A stretch of DNA of 55,435 nucleotides from a bacterium (GTDB lineage: Bacteria; Bacteroidota; Bacteroidia; Chitinophagales; Saprospiraceae), in the NCBI GenBank assembly GCA_024742755.1, contig JANSXW010000026.1, forward strand, positions 1 through 55,435, in the 5' to 3' direction. How positions within the stretch are numbered: position 1 is the first letter of the stretch; each line of letters starts with the position of its first letter. The notes below the pieces were generated by a model. It was not told the DNA's origin and searched no databases. It worked only from the letters and a program-made list of their open reading frames with translations. The position numbers and the translations under genes were made by a program. Shown one piece after another: positions 35,552 to 43,516 of this stretch.

Positions 35552-36317
35552 GCAGGATACGGGCTGTTAGTTTTTCATAAAATCCGCTGGGGTCTTCCAG
35601 CATCGGGAAATGGTCCCAGTCTTCGACTACTTCAAAGGTAGCATTCGGGAAGTCCTTCTGCCAAAGCGAAAGGTATTTGGAGGCGACGACCCGCTCCCGG
35701 CTCCCCCAAATGAAGTTGAAGGCCTCTTGCTGAAGCTTTTGCTGCACCTCCCGGTACCAGGCCGGGGTGATCAGGTCGAAAAAAACGGGGAAGGCCGCAC
35801 ACTGCGCATAGTCTTTGAAGAATTGCTTCCGCACCGTTTCCGGAATACCTTCCGGCTGCAGGAACAGGCGTTTTTCCCAGACCGGGCGCATTGGTGGCCA
35901 GGCAATCAGCGCCTGCATGGTTTTCCGGATCAACAGCGGCTTCATGAGTTTGGGGAAGAACCGGTGCTCCAGGGATGCGCCTATGATGCCGTGCAGCAAC
36001 ACCTGCCGGGGCTGCCAATCTACCGAATCCGGCAACGCCCAGCCCCGTGCCGCCCATTCCAGCAGCAGGCTTCCGCCGATTCCATGCCCGTACACCACCC
36101 AGGGCGCCTCCGAAAAAGGGGTTACGATCTGCTGCAAGGCCTCAATGAAAGGCATCCAGCCATCTGCTGCTTCAGGCAGGGGGCGGCCATCAAAGCCAGG
36201 CAATTCCGGGAGGTGTACCCGAAAAGGCAGCTGTTCCTTACCCTGCAATACATCCAGGAAAGGCAGGAAACGAGTGTGGCCACCGCCATTACCATGTAAC
36301 ATCAATACGTTCACCAT
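35538..36317 (-). CDS. Alpha/beta hydrolase fold protein lacking the nucleophile Ser
   Basis: 259-residue alpha/beta hydrolase. LMLHGNGGGHTRFLPFLDVL is the oxyanion-side loop and WVVYGHGIGGSLLLEW the nucleophile elbow. The elbow reads G-H-G-I-G instead of G-x-S-x-G: codon 79 is GGA, read directly from the sequence. The acid position also looks altered (GSRERVV), while the C-terminal His is kept (DWDHFPML). A Ser-dependent hydrolase mechanism is therefore unlikely; it may be a binding subunit or use another chemistry. The ATG at 36317 is used, with another at 36335. It overlaps the dikinase-like gene by 14 bp. Confidence 0.85.
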   Translation of the reverse strand: MVNVLMLHGNGGGHTRFLPFLDVLQGKEQLPFRVHLPELPGFDGRPLPEAADGWMPFIEALQQIVTPFSEAPWVVYGHGIGGSLLLEWAARGWALPDSVDWQPRQVLLHGIIGASLEHRFFPKLMKPLLIRKTMQALIAWPPMRPVWEKRLFLQPEGIPETVRKQFFKDYAQCAAFPVFFDLITPAWYREVQQKLQQEAFNFIWGSRERVVASKYLSLWQKDFPNATFEVVEDWDHFPMLEDPSGFYEKLTARILHEQA

Positions 36318-36448
36318 ACGAATGGAGGAACCCATAAAGGGAAAAATTGTTGGCGGTTTTGTATCTTCCGGTGCATCAAAATCTATTGACTGCTTTGAAG
36401 CGTTCCCTACTCCAAGTTTTAAAACAACTCGATCGCCTCTTCGTGCGT

Positions 36449-37504
36449 ATGGGCAGGACCGTGCGGGAGTGGCTGGGGCAAAAGCCTACCTGGCCCATCC
36501 TTATCGCTCCCTACCGGGGCTACGGCCGTACGAACTGGATCAGCCTGCGGGGCCGGGTGATCAAGGACCGGCGCATCATCAAGGACGAGGTCAACTCGAC
36601 CTGGCGGGCACTGATCAACAACTACAAACGGTTCAACAGCCGGGAGGTGATGGGCGCCACCGTGCACGTGGAAGTCAACAGCGAAGCCTTCACGGTGCAG
36701 ACCGATGAAGAAGGCTACTTTCTGCTGGAACGCTCCCTGCAGCAACCCGTCCCACAACCTGAAGACCAATGGTTTAACGCAAAGGTGCACCTGCGGGAAA
36801 CGCCCAGGCGAAAAGTCGACGTACGGGCTGAGGTGCCAATTTTAGTGCCACACCCACAGGCTTCCTTCGGCTGCATCAGTGATGTGGATGATACGATTAT
36901 GAAGACCGACGTGACTTCCTTGCTGAAGCTGCGGGTGCTTTACCATACTTTGCTAAAAACTGCCGACCTGCGCCAGTCCTTCAGTAAAGCGGCGGCTTTT
37001 TTTCAGGCTTTACAGCGTGGCATGAGCCAGCAACCCTGCAATCCGATATTCTACGTTTCGAACAGCCCCTGGAATTTGTACGACCTGCTGGAGGAATTCC
37101 TTACGCTCAATGATTTGCCGGCCGGCCCTATTTTACTGCGTGACTTTGGGCTGCCTTATCAGGACCACCCGGAAAGTTATCTGGGGCATAAACACAGCAG
37201 CATCCTGCGTATTATTGATACCTACCCCGGCTTGCCCTTTGTCCTCATCGGCGACAGCGGAGAGCAGGACCCCTACATTTACGAGGCAGTGGCGAAAGCC
37301 CGCCCCGGACGCATTCGCGCCATTTACATCCGGGATGTTCGTTCGCTGCAGCGGGCCAGAAAGGTCCGGCGGTTTATCGCCCAAACCGGCGTGGACATGA
37401 AACTTGTAGACAACTACCAGCAGGCGGCTAAAGATGCGGCGGAGCGGGGGCTTATTCAGGAGACGTACTTTCAGCAACTTAATCAGTCGGGGCCCAAAAA
37501 CTAA
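36449..37504 (+). CDS. App1-family (DUF2183) phosphatase-like protein
   Basis: 351-residue protein. The N-terminal half is beta-rich (RGRVIKDRRIIKD, GATVHVEVNSEAFTV). The catalytic half carries the haloacid-dehalogenase-like motif SDVDDTIMKTD with Asp145 and Asp147, then FYVSNSPWNLYDLL and FVLIGDSGEQDPYIY. This matches the App1/DUF2183 family, whose yeast member is a phosphatidate phosphatase; bacterial substrates are unproven. The start is uncertain: the ATG at 36449 leaves about 20 residues before the conserved PYRGYG, while TTG codons at 36386 and 36347 also keep the frame open. It ends tail-to-tail with the EamA gene, overlapping by 4 bp. Confidence 0.88.
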   Translation: MGRTVREWLGQKPTWPILIAPYRGYGRTNWISLRGRVIKDRRIIKDEVNSTWRALINNYKRFNSREVMGATVHVEVNSEAFTVQTDEEGYFLLERSLQQPVPQPEDQWFNAKVHLRETPRRKVDVRAEVPILVPHPQASFGCISDVDDTIMKTDVTSLLKLRVLYHTLLKTADLRQSFSKAAAFFQALQRGMSQQPCNPIFYVSNSPWNLYDLLEEFLTLNDLPAGPILLRDFGLPYQDHPESYLGHKHSSILRIIDTYPGLPFVLIGDSGEQDPYIYEAVAKARPGRIRAIYIRDVRSLQRARKVRRFIAQTGVDMKLVDNYQQAAKDAAERGLIQETYFQQLNQSGPKN

Positions 37505-38403
37505 GCTTCCAACCCCCTCCTGCGCCGCCAGCGCCGGATGAGGGGATAACTGAAGACCGCCAGCAAAATGACCATACCACCCAGGTAGAAGCCCGGCGTC
37601 AGCTCTTCATTCTCCCGCAGCAGGATCCAGGCCAGCAGGATACCGTATACCGGCTCGAGGTTGACCGTCAGGTTGGAAGCGAAGGCCGTGAGGTGGTTGA
37701 GGGCGCGCAGGGCAAGCACGTAAGCCAGGGTGGTGCACAGGAGGGACAATACCAGGAGGTACCCCCAGTCTGTCAGGCTCACCGGCAACAGCTGTACAGG
37801 GGTTTCTGACAAGAACAGGTAAAACGGCAGTACCAAACAGAGGAAAAGCCAGGCGCTTCCCAATTCCAGGAAGGTGATGCCCATTTCGTAGGACTGCCGG
37901 ATGTATTTTTTATTGAGGGTGGCAAAAAAGGCAGCCAGGAAGGCGGAAGTCAGCCCGACCAGAATACCTGTATTCATAGCCGCATCAGTACTGCCTACAA
38001 TGAGCGCCATGCCCGGAATGATGAGCAGCCCGAGCATCAATTCGTACCAGCGTACCCTTTGCCGCATGACCACGGGCTCGATGAGGGACGTAAAAAAGGA
38101 CGTTGTCGCCATGCAAATGAGCGTGATGGAGGCATTGGACAATTTAATGGCCCCGTAGAAGGCCACCCAATGCAGCGCCACCAGTACACCGATGCCCATA
38201 AAGCGGAGGACTTGCGCCCGGGTAAAAGCTTTCATCACCCGGCCGACGCGAATGAGCAGCAGCAGGCTGGCGCTCGTGATCAATACCCGCCACCAAACCA
38301 TGACCAGGGCAGACAGCTGAATGAGGTCGCCCAAAATAGCAGTGAACCCAAATAGAAAAACAGCAATATGCAGCTCCAGATAAGCTCTTTTTTCCTCCTG
38401 CAT
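37501..38403 (-). CDS. EamA/DMT superfamily transporter
   Basis: 300-residue integral membrane protein with ten predicted helices in two EamA repeats (first HIAVFLFGFTAILGDLI, second from about residue 145). It ends in a basic tail (RRWRRRRGLEA), consistent with a cytoplasmic C-terminus. The drug/metabolite transporter superfamily exports amino acids, nucleosides or other metabolites; the substrate is unknown. The ATG at 38403 gives MQEEKRAYLELHI; eleven more codons upstream are open. It converges on the App1-like gene with overlapping stops and no terminator. Confidence 0.9.
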   Translation of the reverse strand: MQEEKRAYLELHIAVFLFGFTAILGDLIQLSALVMVWWRVLITSASLLLLIRVGRVMKAFTRAQVLRFMGIGVLVALHWVAFYGAIKLSNASITLICMATTSFFTSLIEPVVMRQRVRWYELMLGLLIIPGMALIVGSTDAAMNTGILVGLTSAFLAAFFATLNKKYIRQSYEMGITFLELGSAWLFLCLVLPFYLFLSETPVQLLPVSLTDWGYLLVLSLLCTTLAYVLALRALNHLTAFASNLTVNLEPVYGILLAWILLRENEELTPGFYLGGMVILLAVFSYPLIRRWRRRRGLEA

Positions 38404-38555
38404 GGCGTTCCGGTTGATTTTGCTGCAAAGCAACACAAAAAACCAGAAATCGTTGGGCCTTGCCCTGCATAAAGTTTGTAGTTCTGTAAACGGGTTTGCG
38501 CCTTTCGGTGTTAGGTGGTCATTCTTTTAAACATCAAACCAAAACTCAAACCAAA

Positions 38556-39023
38556 ATGGCTGTAAAAGTTGGCGATAAAGCCCCGGCATTTGCCCTGAAT
38601 AACACCGCAAATGAAAAAGTTGCCCTGAGCGATTACGAAGGCAAAAACCTGATCGTTCTGTTCTTCCCCCTCGCCTTCACGAGCGTTTGTACAGAAGAGC
38701 TGTGCACCATGCGCGACAATATGGCGGAATACCAAAAGCTGAACGCTGATGTGGTGGCGATTTCCGTAGACTCTCCCTTCACCCTCGGCAAGTTTAAAGG
38801 TGAGCAAAACCTGGACTTCCCACTCCTTTCAGACTTCAACAAAGAAGCTTCTGAAGCTTACGGAGCGATGTACGATGAGTTCTTTGGCATGAAGGGTGTT
38901 TCCAAGCGTTCTGCCTTTGTTGTGGACAAAGAAGGAGTAATTCGGTACGCGGAAGTTCTTGAAGATGCCGGAAATCTTCCTAATTTTGAGGCAATTAAGG
39001 AAACTTTGAGCCAGCTTAACTAG
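38556..39023 (+). CDS. Peroxiredoxin (AhpC/TSA, AhpE-like)
   Basis: 155-residue thiol peroxidase. It begins MAVKVGDKAPAFALNNTANE and has PLAFTSVCTEELC with peroxidatic Cys45 and a nearby Cys50. No distant C-terminal resolving Cys is seen, so it is either 1-Cys-like or uses Cys50 or a small thiol. AhpE-type enzymes reduce hydrogen or organic peroxides in the cytoplasm. The ATG at 38556 fits the family start; the open frame upstream to 38496 is non-family. It is 32 bp from clpS and could share a transcript. Confidence 0.95.
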   Translation: MAVKVGDKAPAFALNNTANEKVALSDYEGKNLIVLFFPLAFTSVCTEELCTMRDNMAEYQKLNADVVAISVDSPFTLGKFKGEQNLDFPLLSDFNKEASEAYGAMYDEFFGMKGVSKRSAFVVDKEGVIRYAEVLEDAGNLPNFEAIKETLSQLN

Positions 39024-39055
39024 TTGGTGTCATTGAAGCAAGACTATATCAGCGT

Positions 39056-39361
39056 ATGATCAATGAGTTATTCAATACATCTGTAGAGGAAGTAGAAGAG
39101 GTAGTGGTCGAGGACGACTCGGGCTTAGGCGAAAAAGCCCAACTCATTGTCTACAACGATGACCACAATACTTTTGACTGGGTAATCCAGTGCTTTATGG
39201 ACGTATTGGGCCACAGCAGCGAGCAGTCAGAACAACTGGCGCTCATCATCCACTTCAAAGGCAAGGCGACGGTCAAAACCGCCCCTAAGAATGTGTTGAA
39301 GCCTAAGAAAGATGCACTCATTGACCGCGGGCTGTCTGCCGTCATCGAAGAAGGCGGATAA
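39056..39361 (+). CDS. clpS: ATP-dependent Clp protease adaptor ClpS
   Basis: 101-residue adaptor that delivers N-degron substrates to ClpA/ClpC-ClpP. The core is present: IVYNDDHNTFDWVIQCFMDV (binding-pocket segment with Asn-Asp-Asp-His), HSSEQSEQLALIIHFKGKA and the C-terminal RGLSAVIEEGG. The first 28 residues form an acidic, flexible arm (EEVEEVVVEDDSG), which in other ClpS proteins helps engage the Clp ATPase. No clpA lies next to it. It is followed by the inverted-repeat region 39380-39491. Confidence 0.95.
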   Translation: MINELFNTSVEEVEEVVVEDDSGLGEKAQLIVYNDDHNTFDWVIQCFMDVLGHSSEQSEQLALIIHFKGKATVKTAPKNVLKPKKDALIDRGLSAVIEEGG

Positions 39362-39379
39362 ACGTCTAAGTAGTGGGGC

Positions 39380-39491
39380 AAAAATAAAATACACAACTTT
39401 CAAAAAGCTTTTGCCCCAACGTTGCACAAAACTCGCCCTTTGGTTGGTTTTGTGAAACATTGGAACAAAACCAGTTGTGTATTTTATTTTT
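39380..39491. repeat. Long imperfect dyad region with nested hairpins after clpS
   Basis: Two perfect 19-bp arms, AAAAATAAAATACACAACT (39380-39398) and its reverse complement (39473-39491), enclose 74 bp. Inside is the hairpin CACAAAAC (39425-39432) with GTTTTGTG (39447-39454). A competing pair, GGGGCAAAA (39375-39383) with TTTTGCCCC (39409-39417), shares bases with the left arm. No ORF is supported inside. It could be a structured RNA in the clpS 3' UTR or a small palindromic element. Confidence 0.6.
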
Positions 39492-39518
39492 CGAGAAGCC
39501 CTAAGTTACGCTGACTAT

Positions 39519-39559
39519 AAAAAATCCCGGGCCGCAAATGTTGCAGTCCGGGATTTTTT
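39519..39559. terminator. Bidirectional terminator between clpS and the amidotransferase gene
   Basis: AAAAAATCCCGG (39519-39530) pairs with CCGGGATTTTTT (39548-39559), with an inner GCAA/TTGC stem. A/T runs on both sides give T-tails on both strands, which suits the converging genes. Confidence 0.85.
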
Positions 39560-39580
39560 TGTCCTTTATTCGGACCGGTA

Positions 39581-41476
39581 TCAGTCGTACCCGCGCTCGT
39601 CGCGGCCTTCCATGAAGTTGATAAAGGCCCGGTTGACGACCCGGTTGCCCCCGGGAGTGGGGTAATTGCCAGAGAAGTACCAGTCGCCGTTGTTGTTGGG
39701 GCAGGCTTGCTGCAGCCCCTCCACCGTTTGGTAGATGACTTTGATCTCTGGCTCTATGCCTTTGGGCGAAACGATCTCCGCAATTTTATCAGAAACGGTT
39801 TCGTAGTCGAATTCGTCGTACAGGGCTTGTACTTCATTGGTGATGTCTTCCTTCAAGCTATGTTCCTGAGCTTTGCAGCGCTCGTAAGCTTCGTGCAGCA
39901 GGTGCTCCTTGTCGTTCTCCTTCAGCAGCTCCACCAAGGCCCGGAAGGCAACGAACTCCTTCATTTTCGACATATCGATGCCGTAGCAGTCCGGATAGCG
40001 GATTTGCGGGGCGGAAGAGACAATCACAATCTTCTTTGGCCGCAGGCGGGAGGCAATATTGATGATGCTATCGTGGAGGGTGGTGCCCCGTACAATAGAA
40101 TCGTCGAGCAAGACGAGGGTGTCTTTATGGTTGGTGACGATGCCGTAGGTCACGTCGTACACATGCGCTACCATGGCTTCCCGGGAGGTTGTATCCGCGA
40201 TAAAGGTGCGCTGTTTGGCATCCTTGACCACCAGTTTTTCCATCCTTGGCTTCATAGCCAGGATTTTCTCCAGCTTATCGGGCTTCAGGTCCTTGCCTTT
40301 TTTAAGGATTTTATCCTTTTTGATTTCGTTCAGGCTATCCGTTAGCCCTTCCATCAGGCCGTAGAATGCGGTTTCTGCCGTGTTGGGCACAAAGGAGAAG
40401 ACGGTGCGCTTGAAATCGTAGTCCACCTCTTCGAGCACTTTCTCCGTCAACTGCCGGCCGAGCTGCTTGCGCTCCAGATAGATATCGCGGTCATTGCCAC
40501 GGGAGAAATAGATGCGCTCGAAGGAACAAGCCGCCCGGTCGAGTGGGTCCATGCAGCGTACTTCGCTGACACGGCCATCTTTTTTAACAATGAGGGCGTG
40601 CCCCCGCTTCAGCTCCTGAATATCGCCAATATGCAGATTGAAAACGGTTTGAATAGCGGGGCGCTCGGAAGCCACGACTACGATTTCGTCATCCTGATAG
40701 TAAAATGCAGGGCGGATACCGGCCGGATCGCGCAGCACAAAAGCATCGCCGTGGCCAATGAGCCCGGCCATAACAAAACCGCCATCAAACTTCTTACTGG
40801 CACGCCGCAGCAGGCGCTGAATATCCAGGTTTTTGTAGATCAGCTCGTTGACCTCCTGATTGGAATAGCCATCGGGCTTGTACCAGGTGTGCAGGCGCTG
40901 TACCTCATCATCGAGGAAGTGGCCGATTTTTTCCAGTACGGTAACGGTATCTGACTTTTCCTTGGGGTACTGCCCCAGCTCCACGAGTTCCTGAAAGAGC
41001 TCATCGACGTTGGTCAGGTTGAAGTTGCCGGCAACGAGTAAGTTACGGGTGATCCAGTTGTTTTGGCGCAGGAAAGGGTGGCAGGTTTCCACACCATTAT
41101 TGCTGTGGGTGCCATAGCGCAGGTGCCCCAGGAGGAGTTCGCCTACATAGGGTTTATTGTCCTTGAGCCACTGCGGGTCGTTGAGCTGCTCCGGCGTCAG
41201 GTCTTTGAAGTGGCGGTGTACCTGCTGAAAGAGGTCATCGAGGTAGTTGGAAGCCACGCTGCGTTTGCGGCTGATGTACTTTTTGCCCGGTTGCACATCG
41301 AGTTTGATGGTCGCCATACCGGCACCGTCCTGCCCGCGGTTGCGCTGTTTTTGCAGCAGCAGTTGCAGCTGATTCAGGCCGTAGAAGGCCGTACCGTACT
41401 TTTTATGGTAATAATCAAGCGGTTTGAGCAGGCGGATCATCGCTATCCCGCACTCGTGTTTGATCTGATCGCTCAT
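39581..41476 (-). CDS. Amidophosphoribosyltransferase-like enzyme (PurF family)
   Basis: 631-residue type II glutamine amidotransferase plus phosphoribosyltransferase. The start MSDQIKHECGIAMIRL places the Ntn Cys at position 9, so an eight-residue propeptide would have to be removed, as in Gram-positive PurF. QKQRNRGQDGAGMA and GHLRYGTHS are glutaminase blocks; near residue 450 VLLDDSIVRGTTL is the PRPP loop. It would catalyse the first step of purine synthesis, PRPP plus glutamine to phosphoribosylamine. It is longer than typical PurF (about 500), with insertions such as KKDKILKKGKDLKPDKLEK, so a paralogous role is possible. Confidence 0.87.
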   Translation of the reverse strand: MSDQIKHECGIAMIRLLKPLDYYHKKYGTAFYGLNQLQLLLQKQRNRGQDGAGMATIKLDVQPGKKYISRKRSVASNYLDDLFQQVHRHFKDLTPEQLNDPQWLKDNKPYVGELLLGHLRYGTHSNNGVETCHPFLRQNNWITRNLLVAGNFNLTNVDELFQELVELGQYPKEKSDTVTVLEKIGHFLDDEVQRLHTWYKPDGYSNQEVNELIYKNLDIQRLLRRASKKFDGGFVMAGLIGHGDAFVLRDPAGIRPAFYYQDDEIVVVASERPAIQTVFNLHIGDIQELKRGHALIVKKDGRVSEVRCMDPLDRAACSFERIYFSRGNDRDIYLERKQLGRQLTEKVLEEVDYDFKRTVFSFVPNTAETAFYGLMEGLTDSLNEIKKDKILKKGKDLKPDKLEKILAMKPRMEKLVVKDAKQRTFIADTTSREAMVAHVYDVTYGIVTNHKDTLVLLDDSIVRGTTLHDSIINIASRLRPKKIVIVSSAPQIRYPDCYGIDMSKMKEFVAFRALVELLKENDKEHLLHEAYERCKAQEHSLKEDITNEVQALYDEFDYETVSDKIAEIVSPKGIEPEIKVIYQTVEGLQQACPNNNGDWYFSGNYPTPGGNRVVNRAFINFMEGRDERGYD

Positions 41477-41736
41477 GGCTGTGTGCCCTTTGTTTAGGAG
41501 GAAAAAGGAATTGCCGCAAAGGTAGGGCCTTTTTGGCAATGGACCGATTAAAGTCAGGAAACATCTTCGGCTGCGGACAAGTTGAACGCCCCGGTCTGAA
41601 GTTCATCCAGGTTCGTCCAAAGAAGTGGCACTATGGGCGGTGCGGCCTTAACTTCTGCCCGTCTTTGCATGTTAAACAAATAATAATGATATTTCGAAAC
41701 ACATACAGCGGCAGTAGCGCACTTGTAATTTCAAGC

Positions 41737-42588
41737 ATGAAGGAAAAAAACGTAGCAGGCATACTCGCATTATTTTTGGGCGGCTTTGGCGTCCACCGCT
41801 TTTACCTGGGCCAAACCGGGCTGGGCATTTTTTATATGCTCTTTTTCTGGTTTCCGGTGATGTGGATTGTGGGGCTGATCGATGCGATTGCCTTCTTCTC
41901 TATGGACAATGAGAAGTTTGACCGCAAGTACAACCGGGAGCTGCTCTACCGCCGCGAACAGGAGCGCAATTACGACTACCGTGACGATGAGGCGCTGCGC
42001 CGGATGGAACGCTACGAGCGCCGCCGGGAGGCACGCCGGGAACAGAGCTACTACCGCCCTAAAAAAGGCAACACGCCAAAGCGCCAGAGCGCCCCTGCCC
42101 GGGCCAGAAAGCCTGACAACCCGCACAAAAGCACGGGGGTCCAAAAATTCAAAGACTACGACTACAGCGGAGCAATTGCCGATTTCAAGAAGGCGCTCAA
42201 AATCGAGCCCCGGGATATTGCCACCCACTTCAACATCGCCTGTGCCTACTCCATCAGCGAGCAGCCGGAAGAAGCCTTTCGCCACCTCGATCTGGCCGTG
42301 CAGTTCGGCTTCAATGATTTTGAGAAAATCCGGGAGCACGACAAGCTCGCCTATCTGCGTATTCAGGATGAGTTTGAGGATTTTGCCAAAAATGGGTTCC
42401 GCCTGCCGGGCAACGAAGCAGCGTCTGCCCCTTCCGCATCGTCTAATAAACAGGGAATGCCTGCTGAAGAAGAAGTGGAAGACCATTCTCACCTGCTCGA
42501 ACAGCTCAAGCAGTTGGGCGAACTGAGAGAAAAGGGCTTGCTCACCGAAGAGGAATTTGCGATCCAAAAGAAGCGGCTGCTGGGTTAG
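41737..42588 (+). CDS. TM2-TPR-SHOCT domain protein
   Basis: 283-residue protein. Residues 1-60 are a TM2 domain (GILALFLGGFGVHRFYLGQT, then a second helix with WIVGLIDAIAFF). A basic, Arg-rich stretch follows (RRMERYERRREARREQ), then TPR-like helices (KFKDYDYSGAIADFKKALKI, HFNIACAYSISEQPEEAF) and a C-terminal SHOCT module (LKQLGELREKGLLTEEEFAI). TM2 and SHOCT domains occur in small membrane proteins of unknown function, and TPRs mediate protein contacts. The ATG at 41737 is used because it places the TM2 domain at the N-terminus. Confidence 0.9.
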   Translation: MKEKNVAGILALFLGGFGVHRFYLGQTGLGIFYMLFFWFPVMWIVGLIDAIAFFSMDNEKFDRKYNRELLYRREQERNYDYRDDEALRRMERYERRREARREQSYYRPKKGNTPKRQSAPARARKPDNPHKSTGVQKFKDYDYSGAIADFKKALKIEPRDIATHFNIACAYSISEQPEEAFRHLDLAVQFGFNDFEKIREHDKLAYLRIQDEFEDFAKNGFRLPGNEAASAPSASSNKQGMPAEEEVEDHSHLLEQLKQLGELREKGLLTEEEFAIQKKRLLG

Positions 42589-42690
42589 CAGCACGCCACG
42601 AATTTGTCAGAATTGTACAAATAATAGGGTCCGGCTCAACAGGTTTCGCTAAATTGCGTTAGAACTCATGAATCAGAAAGACAATTAAGC

Positions 42691-43350
42691 ATGACGGCCC
42701 AACAGCTCATCTCAGACAGCATTATCCCTTTGCGTACTTCTGAAACGGGAGATACAGCCCTGGGCATCATGAATGACTTTTACGTCCGTCATCTTCCTAT
42801 TGTCAATGACAAGCAGCTGTTGGGGCTGATTTCCGAAGAAGATATTCTGGAGCACGACGCGCATGAGCCAGTGGGTTCCTATCAGCTTTCGCTCATCCGC
42901 CCGTACGTCAAGTACAACGACCACCTCTACGAAATCCTGCGCCTGATCGCGGAGTACCACCTCACCCTGATCCCGGTAGTGGATGAAGAAGAGAACTACA
43001 TCGGGCTCGTCACTATGGAAGATGTGCTGCAGTACTTCACCAGGACAGCTTCCTTTTCTGAGCCCGGCAGCATCGTGGTCCTGGAGATGAGCCGCCACGA
43101 TTACCAGCTTTCACAGATTGCACAGATTGTGGAGTCTGAGAATGCCGCCGTTCTCAGCGCTTTCATTACCACCAGCCTTGATTCCATCCGGGTAGATGTT
43201 ACGATCAAGATCAACCGGCAGAACATTCAAAACATCCTGGCCACTTTCGAGCGCTATGAATATGAGGTCAAGGCTTCCTTTAATGAGATTGAGTACCTGG
43301 ATTCTTTGCGCGACCGTTATGACTCTTTGATGGCATATTTGAATGTGTGA
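42691..43350 (+). CDS. CBS-pair domain protein (AcuB-like)
   Basis: 219-residue soluble protein with two CBS motifs: residues about 5-60 (SIIPLRTSETGDTALGIMND ... LPIVNDKQLLGLISEEDIL) and 65-125 (HLTLIPVVDEEENYIGLVTM). The last 80 residues look like an ACT-type ligand-binding module (SIVVLEMSRHDYQLSQIAQI). CBS pairs bind adenosine nucleotides and act as regulatory sensors. The output partner is not evident. The AT-rich toxin-antitoxin cassette follows after 166 bp. Confidence 0.88.
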   Translation: MTAQQLISDSIIPLRTSETGDTALGIMNDFYVRHLPIVNDKQLLGLISEEDILEHDAHEPVGSYQLSLIRPYVKYNDHLYEILRLIAEYHLTLIPVVDEEENYIGLVTMEDVLQYFTRTASFSEPGSIVVLEMSRHDYQLSQIAQIVESENAAVLSAFITTSLDSIRVDVTIKINRQNIQNILATFERYEYEVKASFNEIEYLDSLRDRYDSLMAYLNV

Positions 43351-43423
43351 TCTTATATTCTTTCTTTCCTGGTAGATCATGAATGATTTCTCGGTTTTAG
43401 AGGAACGAATCGAAGTATGCTTT

Positions 43424-43471
43424 AAATCAAATTTTTACCAAAAAAACTAAAAATAGACTTTTATTTGATTT
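43424..43471. promoter_or_regulatory. Inverted repeat upstream of the AbiE-like genes
   Basis: AAATCAAAT (43424-43432) and ATTTGATTT (43463-43471) form a 9-bp dyad with a 30-bp spacer, about 22 bp before a -7 box. AbiEi antitoxins of type IV systems repress their own promoters by binding inverted repeats, so an operator role is plausible. Confidence 0.4.
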
Positions 43472-43492
43472 CAAAAAATTGCCATTTTTTAT

Positions 43493-43500
43493 TATTTTTG
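43493..43500 (+). promoter_or_regulatory. Bacteroidota -7 box before the antitoxin gene
   Basis: TATTTTTG matches the TAnnTTTG -7 consensus exactly and lies 17 bp before the start codon. No well-spaced -33 TTTG element was found (the nearest, at 43464, is 25 bp away), so the match is only partial. Confidence 0.5.
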
Positions 43501-43516
43501 GTGAAATAAAGTTTTG

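Noticed and set aside
39380..39491. MITE interpretation of the 19-bp dyad
   Set aside because: No target-site duplication flanks the arms (left flank GGGGC, right flank CGAGA), so a transposon origin is not supported here.
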